Below, in pieces: positions 1 to 6,421 of a DNA stretch of 11,538 nt. This DNA comes from Alphaproteobacteria bacterium (GTDB lineage Bacteria > Pseudomonadota > Alphaproteobacteria > Paracaedibacterales > CAIULA01). The stretch is from contig JAIEMR010000107.1 of assembly GCA_019751935.1 (NCBI GenBank), positions 1-11,538 of the forward strand, given 5' to 3'. Within the stretch, counting starts at the first letter, position 1. The number at the start of each line of letters is the position of its first letter. Made by a program: the position numbers and the translations under genes. The notes under the pieces are model-generated. The model searched no databases and was not told the origin of the DNA. It saw nothing but the letters and a program-made list of their open reading frames with translations.

Positions 1-645
1 TAATATACCCTCTCTTCTTAAATGCCCCTCATAAGCCTTTAATGTTCCTTCTGCATACCCAGTTTGTTCTATTAGATTGGACATATCCATTTTTCTATGA
101 TGCATTAGAAAAACCCATTGATAACAAGACAAAGTCGCGTGGTATAAAGCGTTAATTCCTACTTTAAATTCTATTTGATTATAAAGATCTCTTTGTTCCT
201 GACTTAGATTAATAAGATCTTCTTCGGAGGGAGAAAGGACAGCCTTTCTCTTTTTGGGTTTTTCAGGTTTGTCGTTTGCTTTTCTCTTTTTGGGTTCAGG
301 ATCTGGCTCTTCTTTTTCTTGAAGAGCGCTTAACGTTTTCATATATTTTCCCCACACTGCAGAATCACTTAGAGGAGTTATAGTTGAATCTAATGGATAA
401 GGAGAAGTTCCATCCTCTCCATAAAGAGGACTATCGATAGCAGGCTTAATTCTATCGCCTACCCGTGGAGAAACATTCATAAAATCTACATCTTCAGGCA
501 ATGAAAGTGTGAAAGCCAAAGGAAAGCTTAGATCAAACTTCCGAGGATCAAGAAAATCCTCGTCTCTTTCCATCGATACAGCTAAAACAGAAAACCCAAA
601 AACAAAAATAGCAATCTTAGAAACAAATAGAATACTCCGTGCCAC
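1..645 (-). CDS. Exported basic protein with NLS-like boxes and HTH-like segment, partial (3' end outside window)
   Basis: The frame is open from a GTG at 645-643 to the left edge (215 codons, no stop). GTG is chosen because it gives a good signal peptide (VARSILFVSK, then a hydrophobic stretch IAIFVFGFSVLAVS, residues 1-24) and has AAAGG 8 nt upstream. The ATG 4 nt upstream is in another frame that stops after about 23 codons. The mature part begins MERDEDFLD. Residues 108-140 are Lys/Arg/Glu/Pro-rich, with PKKRKA at 118-123 and again at 130-135; the DNA there is a direct repeat (242-260 and 278-296). Residues 187-215 (MDMSNLIEQTGYAEGTLKAY, then GHLRREGIL) resemble the second half of a helix-turn-helix. 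I do not recognise the family. A signal peptide combined with an HTH-like segment and NLS-like boxes is odd. It is divergent from the gene at 836 and shares with it an acidic start after the signal. Confidence 0.75.
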   Translation of the reverse strand, partial: MARSILFVSKIAIFVFGFSVLAVSMERDEDFLDPRKFDLSFPLAFTLSLPEDVDFMNVSPRVGDRIKPAIDSPLYGEDGTSPYPLDSTITPLSDSAVWGKYMKTLSALQEKEEPDPEPKKRKANDKPEKPKKRKAVLSPSEEDLINLSQEQRDLYNQIEFKVGINALYHATLSCYQWVFLMHHRKMDMSNLIEQTGYAEGTLKAYEGHLRREGIL

Positions 646-835
646 TTCATAAGCCTTTTATTTTAATGCCTATAATAAAATGATCACTTAACTATGTTGC
701 CCTTGCAAGTAAATATAGAAAATAAATAAAAGCATTTTTCGAAACTAAAAAACTCCCCCAAATTAACAGTTTATTAACTTTTTCTATCTACACTGGGAAC
801 GGAGTGTTTTTTCCATTCGTAAAGGGGACAAGAGT
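646..835. promoter_or_regulatory. Divergent intergenic region with candidate promoters
   Basis: This is the 190-nt AT-rich gap between the divergent genes starting at 645 (-) and 836 (+). For the + gene, TTAACA (763-768) and TATCTA (785-790) with a 16-nt spacer form a weak sigma70-like candidate. A clear ribosome binding site, AAAGGGG, lies 8 nt before ATG 836. For the - gene, a TATTAT hexamer lies in the region near 665-675 without a convincing -35 box. Assignments are by eye; only the ribosome binding site is persuasive. Confidence 0.35.
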
Positions 836-1519
836 ATGCGTTTAAATTTTTTAACCTTAGCACTTGTTATTGGGATTTCTAGCCCGGTTTTAAGCATGGA
901 GGATCCTTATGATGCAGACGATGAATTAGGATCAAGAAAAGAACGAGGCAGATTACGTTATCAAAACAAACTGAAAAGAAAGATTGGGGAGCTAAAAGAA
1001 GAGGGTTTTATCGAAGTCAAACCTCAACCAAAGCTTGCAGAGAAAATGTCTCTACCTGGAGACGAACTACCCCCCAAAAAATCTCGTAAATTAAAAAAAT
1101 CTTTACCGCCAGAATCACCTCTTACCTTAAAAGTTGCCCCTGTTGACTTACCAAAATCGATCTCACGAAGTGGAAGAACGATAGATGTCATTGGTGACCC
1201 ATTAAAAATCACCATAGCCCTCGCTGATGGCAAACCTTATCAATGTGGAAGCAGAGGGACAAAGATTGATATTTCTGGTTTTGAACCGATGGGAAACAGA
1301 AGCATTAATGGGTTTAATGTTCATATCCAAGACGTAATTCGTCATCTAAATCGAGAGGCCCAAACTCTTATACATACAAATCATAGAAAACAGAGTATGC
1401 GCGGTAAATTTACCTATTCATCCTCTGTAACGGATCCAACAGTTCATGTTGAATATGATAAAGGGGCTAGAAAATTCTTTGCCTATGGCTTGTGGCCAGA
1501 TGATAGACGATCTGAATAA
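836..1519 (+). CDS. Exported basic hypothetical protein
   Basis: A 227-residue protein with start ATG preceded by AAAGGGG at 8 nt and stop TAA. Residues 1-20 form a signal peptide (MRLNFLTLALVIGISSPVLS), with likely cleavage before MEDPYDADDE, an acidic start like that of its divergent neighbour. Residues 34-59 are strongly basic and probably helical (KLKRKIGELKEEGFIEV). This stretch resembles the end of the neighbour's HTH-like segment (TLKAYEGHLRREGIL), so the two may be distantly related. Residues 79-88 (PPKKSRKLKK) are NLS-like. The C-terminal half (about 115-227) looks beta-rich, with a single Cys in KPYQCGSRG, and ends in a charged tail. No known domain was recognised. Base composition is AT-rich compared with alaS. 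It is probably monocistronic, since a dispersed repeat follows about 40 nt after the stop. Confidence 0.75.
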   Translation: MRLNFLTLALVIGISSPVLSMEDPYDADDELGSRKERGRLRYQNKLKRKIGELKEEGFIEVKPQPKLAEKMSLPGDELPPKKSRKLKKSLPPESPLTLKVAPVDLPKSISRSGRTIDVIGDPLKITIALADGKPYQCGSRGTKIDISGFEPMGNRSINGFNVHIQDVIRHLNREAQTLIHTNHRKQSMRGKFTYSSSVTDPTVHVEYDKGARKFFAYGLWPDDRRSE

Positions 1520-1561
1520 TAGAACCTTGCCATCCGACAAATTTTTAAAACTAAGGTTCAT

Positions 1562-1714
1562 TGTCATCTCGGAACCTAGTCGAACTGCGGCCTGCCGCAT
1601 AGTGAGACTTGGTATCCGTGATCTTGGGACATCTGTTAACTAGCATCCTAAGATTCCGGGTATTAAATCTCTTTATGCGCTAACGCACATAGTCGACTAA
1701 ATCCCGGAATGACA
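1562..1714. repeat. Dispersed two-hairpin palindromic repeat (REP/BIME-like)
   Basis: A GC-richer 153-bp block in an AT-rich gap. Its ends are imperfect terminal inverted repeats: TGTCATCTCGGAA at the left, and at the right CCCGGAATGACA, which reads TGTCATTCCGGG on the other strand. The left half folds from ATCTCGGAACC (about 1565-1575) to GGTATCCGTGAT (1611-1622), with TGCGG-CCTG-CCGCA (1586-1599) nested inside. The right half has ATTCCGGG (1653-1660) pairing with CCCGGAAT (1703-1710). AGTCGA occurs in both halves (1578-1583 and 1691-1696). No open frame is convincing. Ends of the form GTCATxxCGGxA are reminiscent of short interspersed repeats in alphaproteobacterial genomes; dispersal cannot be tested from one copy. 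Confidence 0.6.
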
Positions 1715-1777
1715 AGTTTTATTTTGTCGAGCGATAGAATAGAACAGTTACACACTTAACGAAGCCATAAAAATAAT

Positions 1778-1814
1778 GCTATCATAAATCTTAATTAATA
1801 AGAATTATGATAGC
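1778..1814. promoter_or_regulatory. 37-nt palindrome upstream of alaS (candidate operator or leader hairpin)
   Basis: Arms GCTATCATAA (1778-1787) and TTATGATAGC (1805-1814) are perfect complements. After one A/A mismatch, TCTTA (1789-1793) pairs with TAAGA (1799-1803) around an ATTAA loop. It ends 8 nt before the alaS ATG, and no Shine-Dalgarno sequence lies in between (CCACTTTT). In E. coli, AlaRS represses its own gene by binding a palindrome flanking the transcription start; an analogous role here is inference. It could equally be a leader hairpin that controls ribosome access. There is no T-run after it, so it is unlikely to be a simple terminator. Confidence 0.6.
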
Positions 1815-1822
1815 CCACTTTT

Positions 1823-4411
1823 ATGCGTACACTTAATGATATCCGCCGAACCTTCGTAGATTATTTCAAGAAAAATGGACATAAGGATGTGGCCTCTAGC
1901 CCGCTTGTCCCTCAAAATGATCCAACCTTGATGTTTACCGCAGCCGGTATGGTTCAATTTAAGGACGTATTTACAGGCAAAGAAAAGCGCAGCTATAGCC
2001 GTGCCGTGACCTCACAAAAATGTCTGCGTGCGGGCGGCAAACATAATGACTTAGATAACGTTGGCTATACTGCTCGTCATCATACCTTTTTTGAAATGCT
2101 GGGAAATTTTTCCTTTGGCGATTATTTCAAAGAGGAAGCGATTTCTTATGCATGGGAACTGGTCACGAAAGGTTTTGACCTCGATCCTAAAAAGCTGCTT
2201 GTGACTGTCTATTCAGAGGACGAAGAAGCAGCTGCCCTATGGCGGAAAATTGCAGGGCTTTCTGACGATAAGATTATCCGAATTCCAACATCAGATAACT
2301 TTTGGTCGATGGGTGACACGGGTCCGTGTGGTCCTTGTTCTGAAATTTTCTTTGATCATGGCGATAAAGTAGCCGGTGGCCCTCCCGGTTCACCAGATCA
2401 AGACGGGGACCGCTTTATCGAAGTTTGGAACCTTGTTTTCATGCAGTATGAACAACAAGAGGGCGGTAAACGCGTCAACCTTCCAAATCCATCGATCGAC
2501 ACAGGCATGGGGTTAGAGCGCATCGCTGCTGTTCTGCAGGGCCAGCACAATAACTATGACACAGACCTTTTTAAAACATTAATCGCAGCGTCCACTGACC
2601 TTACTGGCGCAAATAAACCAACCCAGCGTCAATCGCACAATGTTATCGCCGACCATCTAAGGGCATCATGCTTTTTAATGGCTGATGGCGTACTGCCGTC
2701 CAATGAAGGGCGCGGCTATGTTTTGCGCCGGATTATGCGCCGCGGGATGCGCCATGCTCACATTTTGGGAGCAAAAGATCCATTAATGTGGCGTTTGGTG
2801 CCAACCTTAACCAGCCTGATGGGTGATACTTATCCGGAATTATGCAGGGCCCAAACCTTAATTCAGCAAACCTTAAAACTAGAGGAAGAAAAGTTCCGTC
2901 AAACCTTGGAACGCGGCTTGAAGTTACTGCAGGAATCAACAGCTTCTCTGTCAAAAGGCCAAGATTTTCCAGGTGATGTTGCCTTTAAATTATACGACAC
3001 CTATGGTTTCCCGCTTGATTTGACTCAAGATGTTTTACGTGCTGAAAACAAAGCTGTAGACGTTACTGAATTTGGGAAATGCATGGAACAACAACGCCAA
3101 AAGGCACGTGCGGCATGGGTTGGAACCGGCGAGGCCGCTAATGAACAAGTCTGGTTTGATCTAAAAGAAAAACACGGGTCCACTGACTTTTTAGGCTATA
3201 GCACAACCCATGCAGAAGGTCTGGTTTTAGCCCTACTGAAAAGTCAAAATACGGTTGAAAAGGCTTCCCAGGGTGACGAAGTTTTCATCCTTACCAACCA
3301 AACACCATTTTATGCAGAGTCTGGCGGACAGGTTGGTGATCAGGGGATAATCGCAGCAGAGGGTGGTGTTCAAATTAAGGTTTTGGATACTTTAAAGAAA
3401 TTAGGATCTTTGCATGTTCACGTTTGCAAAATTATCAAAGGCCAAATCAATGCAGGAGATAGTGTCAAACTAGACGTAGATCTAACAAGACGCCGTCAAG
3501 TTGCGGCCAACCATTCGGCAACGCACTTATTGCATGCAGCGCTCCGCCAGGTTCTAGGTGATCATGTTACCCAAAAAGGATCCTTGGTAGCGCCCGATCG
3601 TTTGCGTTTTGACTTTACGCATGCAAAGGCGGTATCGCCTGAAGAGCTGCAAACAATTGAAAAATTGGTCAATGAGCAGATCCTTAAAAACAAATCATCG
3701 CAAACCAAATTAATGACCCCTGACGAAGCCGTTGCTGAAGGAGCCATGGCTTTGTTTGGCGAGAAATATGGCGCAGAAGTGCGCGTTGTCAGCATGGGCG
3801 ATGAGAAATTTTCGGTTGAATTGTGTGGCGGCACGCATGTTAACAGTACAGGCGATATTGGCCTTTTTAAAATATTAAGCGAGAGCAGTGTATCATCCGG
3901 TGTTAGGCGTATTGAGGCCATCACAGGGGAAGCGATTTTAGAGTTATTAAAAGATACACAAAATACCCTCATGATAGAGCGCGAGCAATCCAAGAAAAAT
4001 TTGACCGAAGCACAAAAACAAATTGCTGACCTTCGTCGTCAAATGACCTTGGGTGGTAAGGGAAGTGCTTCGGCAAATGATTTCACCACTTTGGGATCAT
4101 ATAAAGCAGCCGTTCGTCATTTAACCGACGTTCCTGCCCGTGACCTAAAAGCCCTAGTTGATCAATTGAAAAAGGATATGGGATCCGGCATTGCCATTGT
4201 AACCAGCGTGATGGACGGTAAGGTGTCCTTAGTTGTGGGCGTAACAGATGATTTAACATCCAAAGTCAGCGCCGTTGATTTGGTCAAAGTTGGCGCTGAA
4301 ACCCTTGGCGGACAAGGCGGCGGTGGACGCCCTGACCTAGCCCACGCCGGCGGCGTCAATGAAAATGCCGTGCAAGGATTAGCAGAGGTGTTGGGAAGAA
4401 CGCTGGGGTAG
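1823..4411 (+). CDS. alaS: Alanyl-tRNA synthetase
   Basis: Cytoplasmic class II synthetase that charges tRNA-Ala with alanine and hydrolyses mischarged Ser- or Gly-tRNA-Ala. At 862 residues it is close to the usual 870-880. The N-terminal catalytic domain opens MRTLNDIRRTFVDYF and has the motif 2 region RHHTFFEMLGNFSFGDY (about 84-100) and motif 3 GMGLERIA (about 228-235). The editing domain carries the zinc-binding histidines NHSATHLLH (H564, H568) and CGGTHV (C668, H672). A coiled region at about 715-745 leads to the C-Ala domain, with GGQGGGGRPDLAHAGG (about 829-844) near the end. The start is fixed by homology and by an in-frame TAG at 1811-1813. All expected residues are present. No Shine-Dalgarno is visible and a palindrome sits just upstream. 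It converges with the LRR gene 12 nt after its stop, with no clear terminator between. It looks GC-richer than the surrounding genes. Confidence 0.98.
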   Translation: MRTLNDIRRTFVDYFKKNGHKDVASSPLVPQNDPTLMFTAAGMVQFKDVFTGKEKRSYSRAVTSQKCLRAGGKHNDLDNVGYTARHHTFFEMLGNFSFGDYFKEEAISYAWELVTKGFDLDPKKLLVTVYSEDEEAAALWRKIAGLSDDKIIRIPTSDNFWSMGDTGPCGPCSEIFFDHGDKVAGGPPGSPDQDGDRFIEVWNLVFMQYEQQEGGKRVNLPNPSIDTGMGLERIAAVLQGQHNNYDTDLFKTLIAASTDLTGANKPTQRQSHNVIADHLRASCFLMADGVLPSNEGRGYVLRRIMRRGMRHAHILGAKDPLMWRLVPTLTSLMGDTYPELCRAQTLIQQTLKLEEEKFRQTLERGLKLLQESTASLSKGQDFPGDVAFKLYDTYGFPLDLTQDVLRAENKAVDVTEFGKCMEQQRQKARAAWVGTGEAANEQVWFDLKEKHGSTDFLGYSTTHAEGLVLALLKSQNTVEKASQGDEVFILTNQTPFYAESGGQVGDQGIIAAEGGVQIKVLDTLKKLGSLHVHVCKIIKGQINAGDSVKLDVDLTRRRQVAANHSATHLLHAALRQVLGDHVTQKGSLVAPDRLRFDFTHAKAVSPEELQTIEKLVNEQILKNKSSQTKLMTPDEAVAEGAMALFGEKYGAEVRVVSMGDEKFSVELCGGTHVNSTGDIGLFKILSESSVSSGVRRIEAITGEAILELLKDTQNTLMIEREQSKKNLTEAQKQIADLRRQMTLGGKGSASANDFTTLGSYKAAVRHLTDVPARDLKALVDQLKKDMGSGIAIVTSVMDGKVSLVVGVTDDLTSKVSAVDLVKVGAETLGGQGGGGRPDLAHAGGVNENAVQGLAEVLGRTLG

Positions 4412-4423
4412 AAGCTTTTCCCT

Positions 4424-5173
4424 CTATCTACCTAAAAAATGGCTTCTTTCAAAAGCTCCTTTTGCTTTCAAAGCAGAAATAGATTCTTTTATTGCATCGG
4501 CTTCAGCTTTACCAACTGCGCTAGTTCCGACAGTATTTAAATAAGTAAGATTTGTTAACCTCTGTAATTCTTCAATTCCTGCTGCGGTCAGGGATGCGCC
4601 ATTGAGGTGTAATCTGCGTAAAGTTCCAGCCAGATGATCAGCCAAAGCTTTTACTACATCATCTGTTATATTTTTGCCTGTTATATTTAATTCTTCTAAG
4701 TGCCGTAATTTGGGCAGTTCAGAAGCTAATTCCTCAGCAAAAAGTGAGGCAGTGGAACATAAAGTAAGTTTTCTTAAGTTTGAGAATGCGGCAGGAATCA
4801 GTGAAAGCTCACCTGCATTTAATTTTGCTATAGGACCCACAAAAAATCCCTGCACAGCAGGATAAGCGCTTGTTAATACTTCTGAAAGTGGATAGCCGCT
4901 CCTACTTACTAAAGAGATCGTCTTTTCTGCCTCATCTGAAAGTGCGCCACTCCACTCATCAACTTTATAAATGGCAACGACTGGAGGTTGTGACAAAGGT
5001 GTTATTTCAACAGGAATTACTACAGAAGGATCTTTATGATGCATATGACCAGCTACAACCCCATGGCCTGTGTGCATACGACGATCAATATCAGCTGATG
5101 CTATTGCGGATGAAGAAAGGTACATTAATTGACCAAGAGCTAATAGAGAACAAGTTAACAATCTTTTTTTCAT
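4424..5173 (-). CDS. Exported leucine-rich-repeat protein (copy A)
   Basis: A 249-residue protein starting MKKRLLTCSLLALGQLMYLS, a signal peptide with likely cleavage at AIASA (about residue 27). A histidine-rich GHMHHK motif lies at 42-47 in an otherwise variable linker. From about residue 130 there are degenerate LRR units: NLRKLTLCST, LRHLEELNITGKNITDDV, TLRRLHLNGASLTAAGI and LTNLTYLNTVGTS, in the leucine-strand then helix pattern of the RI-like/GALA type. The ending is helical. LRR domains usually bind proteins, so a role outside the cytoplasm against a protein partner is likely; the partner is unknown. The AAGAGG ribosome binding site 5 nt before ATG is shared with copy B. It is the last gene of module A, 67 nt behind protease A, with its own promoter candidate. 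It converges on alaS. Confidence 0.8.
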   Translation of the reverse strand: MKKRLLTCSLLALGQLMYLSSSAIASADIDRRMHTGHGVVAGHMHHKDPSVVIPVEITPLSQPPVVAIYKVDEWSGALSDEAEKTISLVSRSGYPLSEVLTSAYPAVQGFFVGPIAKLNAGELSLIPAAFSNLRKLTLCSTASLFAEELASELPKLRHLEELNITGKNITDDVVKALADHLAGTLRRLHLNGASLTAAGIEELQRLTNLTYLNTVGTSAVGKAEADAIKESISALKAKGAFERSHFLGR

Positions 5174-5209
5174 TTTAGCCTCTTAAAATTAAATCTTTCT
5201 TATACTTGT

Positions 5210-5238
5210 TATATAAATGTTGCCATGATAGTTATCAA
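5210..5238 (-). promoter_or_regulatory. Sigma70-like promoter for LRR gene A
   Basis: Read on the minus strand: TTGATA (5238-5233), a 17-nt spacer, then TATATA (5215-5210), with TATAAC as an overlapping alternative. It starts 2 nt after the protease A stop codon and would start transcripts about 30 nt before the LRR start. The same two hexamers with the same 17-nt spacing occur in module B although most of the spacer differs, which supports function. Confidence 0.6.
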
Positions 5239-5240
5239 GT

Positions 5241-6140
5241 TTATTTTGCGCCGCGTAAATCTAAAAGCTGCCTAACATCCTCATTTGTAACGTGCACATA
5301 TTTAAAAATAAGTTCATCAGTATTTACCCCTGAAACAACTCCGACCAGCCTAGAATACTCACCTTTTTTAAAGACTGCGCCTCCACTATCTCCTGAGAAA
5401 GGAAAGGTAAAAATTGCTTTTTCTTGTGCGGAAATAAATTCCCCTAAATCTAATTCCAAAACATTTCTTTCTTTTTTACCAATTATACTTTCAAAGGCTC
5501 GTTTTCTAAACCCTCCCTCTTTTTCTTCCCGTATCCCACCTTCAGGAGCCATATTAAGACGGCTCCCAAACCCAGCAACTTCAATAGTAGCTATGGAATC
5601 TAAATCAATCTCTTCTGGATTTGCAAGATGAAGAGAAGGTATAAGATGATCAATACGTTCCTCTAAGATGATTAAACCATAATCAAATTGTCTAGTTGAC
5701 TCATCATCTTTTACAAAACCAGGATGAGAGATGCGATGACCAGCTTCGGGGGGAATTTCTATTAGCGCTCCTGTTTCTAGAAGATTCTCCTCGCTTGGTT
5801 CATCTACTTTTTTTAAAAGGCCCTTCGGGTGAATCCTTAAGCGTTTCCCGGCATTTCCTGTAATCACATGTGCAGCCGTCAAAATTAATCTACCGGCCAA
5901 ATCGGGGCGGCCTTCTGGAGGATCAATCAGAATACCCGTACCCTCTTCACCCTCTCCTAGAAGAAAAACAACAGCACCAAATTCATCATTTTGTCCTCGA
6001 TCTAATGAAGCCCCATCTAAACCATTGAAAAAATCAGGAGAAGCATCTACATCGCTATGCTTCCAAGCAAGATAAAAAACCGCCTCAGCTGTCATCGATA
6101 AAAAGAAATACAAAAATAAACCAAAAAGAATTTTCTGCAT
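5241..6140 (-). CDS. Exported chymotrypsin-fold (S1-like) serine protease (copy A)
   Basis: A 299-residue protein starting MQKILFGLFLYFFLSMTAEA, a signal peptide with likely cleavage after AEA (residue 20). The mature part is a trypsin-like endopeptidase with all three catalytic residues: LTAAHV (H91), FDYGLIIL (D153) and GDSGGAVF (S252). The residues corresponding to trypsin 189-190 are F246 and P247 instead of Asp-Ser, so cleavage after Arg/Lys is not expected. The region is Cys-poor, so the usual disulfides are absent. A segment rich in Glu and Pro (about 110-135) lies between His and Asp. It is the first gene of module A; the LRR gene follows 67 nt on. A leader hairpin ends 1 nt before ATG, with GGACGG as a weak ribosome binding site inside it. 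Substrate unknown; it could act on host or envelope proteins. Confidence 0.88.
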   Translation of the reverse strand: MQKILFGLFLYFFLSMTAEAVFYLAWKHSDVDASPDFFNGLDGASLDRGQNDEFGAVVFLLGEGEEGTGILIDPPEGRPDLAGRLILTAAHVITGNAGKRLRIHPKGLLKKVDEPSEENLLETGALIEIPPEAGHRISHPGFVKDDESTRQFDYGLIILEERIDHLIPSLHLANPEEIDLDSIATIEVAGFGSRLNMAPEGGIREEKEGGFRKRAFESIIGKKERNVLELDLGEFISAQEKAIFTFPFSGDSGGAVFKKGEYSRLVGVVSGVNTDELIFKYVHVTNEDVRQLLDLRGAK

Positions 6141-6141
6141 T

Positions 6142-6196
6142 AAAACCGTCCAGCTTTAGATTTATCTAATCAAGTTGATTAAAGCCTAACGGTTTT
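6142..6196 (-). promoter_or_regulatory. Leader hairpin abutting the protease A start codon
   Basis: On the minus strand AAAACCGT (6196-6189) pairs with ACGGTTTT (6149-6142). After a symmetric 3x3 internal loop, GCTTTA (6185-6180) pairs with TAAAGC (6158-6153). The 21-nt loop contains most of the perfect palindrome AATCAA-G-TTGATT (6168-6180, + strand). The 3' arm covers the only ribosome-binding-like bases (GGACGG) and ends one base before ATG, so in RNA it could mask the start. If the transcript begins inside it, it would act only as DNA. Confidence 0.5.
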
Positions 6197-6198
6197 TT

Positions 6199-6214
6199 AT
6201 TAAGAAAGACTTAA
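6199..6214. promoter_or_regulatory. Inverted repeat TTAAG-N5-CTTAA upstream of protease A
   Basis: TTAAG (6200-6204) and CTTAA (6210-6214) flank AAAGA. The same dyad stands at the matching place in front of protease B, one base pair longer there. A compact dyad with 10-bp centre-to-centre spacing fits a dimeric regulator's operator. No regulator gene is present in the window. I could not assign a confident -35/-10 pair around it. Confidence 0.45.
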
Positions 6215-6304
6215 CGAGAATTCGAGATTAAAAGAGGTCAGAAGTGCAAAAAATAATGCACTGTTATGATATAGCAGAGCCGAGATAAAACGATTATGCA
6301 TTTT

Positions 6305-6384
6305 CGTCACCTCGAGAGGCATCGTCCGCGGCCATCCAGAAAGCTGCTGGATCACCACAGCCCCTTCGGGGCTTTGTGATGACG
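6305..6384. repeat. 80-bp dispersed repeat with internal hairpins
   Basis: Ends are inverted: CGTCACCTCGAG at the left and GTGATGACG at the right (CGTCATCAC on the other strand). Inside, ATCCAG (6334-6339) pairs with CTGGAT (6347-6352), and AGCCCC (6359-6364) pairs with GGGGCT (6368-6373), the latter extended by ATCAC/GTGAT. The order CGTCA...ATCCAG...CTGGAT...TGACG matches the layout of short interspersed repeats I know from several alphaproteobacteria; this is recollection, not a search. It lies between module A and module B, 37 nt past the LRR B stop, and may also slow or stop LRR B transcription, though it lacks a T-run. Confidence 0.6.
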
Positions 6385-6421
6385 ATGATCATTACCATTT
6401 TACAATAGGCTGGTTATCTTC

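Noticed and set aside
1446..1643. A frame overlapping the end of the 836-1519 gene and running into the repeat, possibly a frameshifted extension
   Set aside because: The upstream gene ends naturally with its own stop, and the extra frame is mostly the palindromic repeat.
1562..1714. Structured RNA or tRNA gene
   Set aside because: The stems do not form a cloverleaf, there is no anticodon arm or TTC motif in register, and terminal inverted repeats fit a palindromic repeat better.
3562..3993. A 143-residue open frame antisense to alaS
   Set aside because: It lies wholly inside the alaS editing-domain region on the opposite strand; no signal, domain or ribosome binding site supports it.
4407..4432. 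Bidirectional terminator between alaS and LRR A (GGTAGA/TCTACC)
   Set aside because: A 6-bp stem with a 14-nt loop and no T-run on the correct side; it spans both stop codons and may be chance.
5206..5631. A 141-residue plus-strand open frame over protease A
   Set aside because: Shadow of the protease coding strand; Ser/Pro-rich and without recognisable features.
6243..6262. Inverted repeat AGTGCA-N8-TGCACT upstream of protease A
   Set aside because: Absent from the corresponding region of copy B and short; probably chance in AT-rich DNA.
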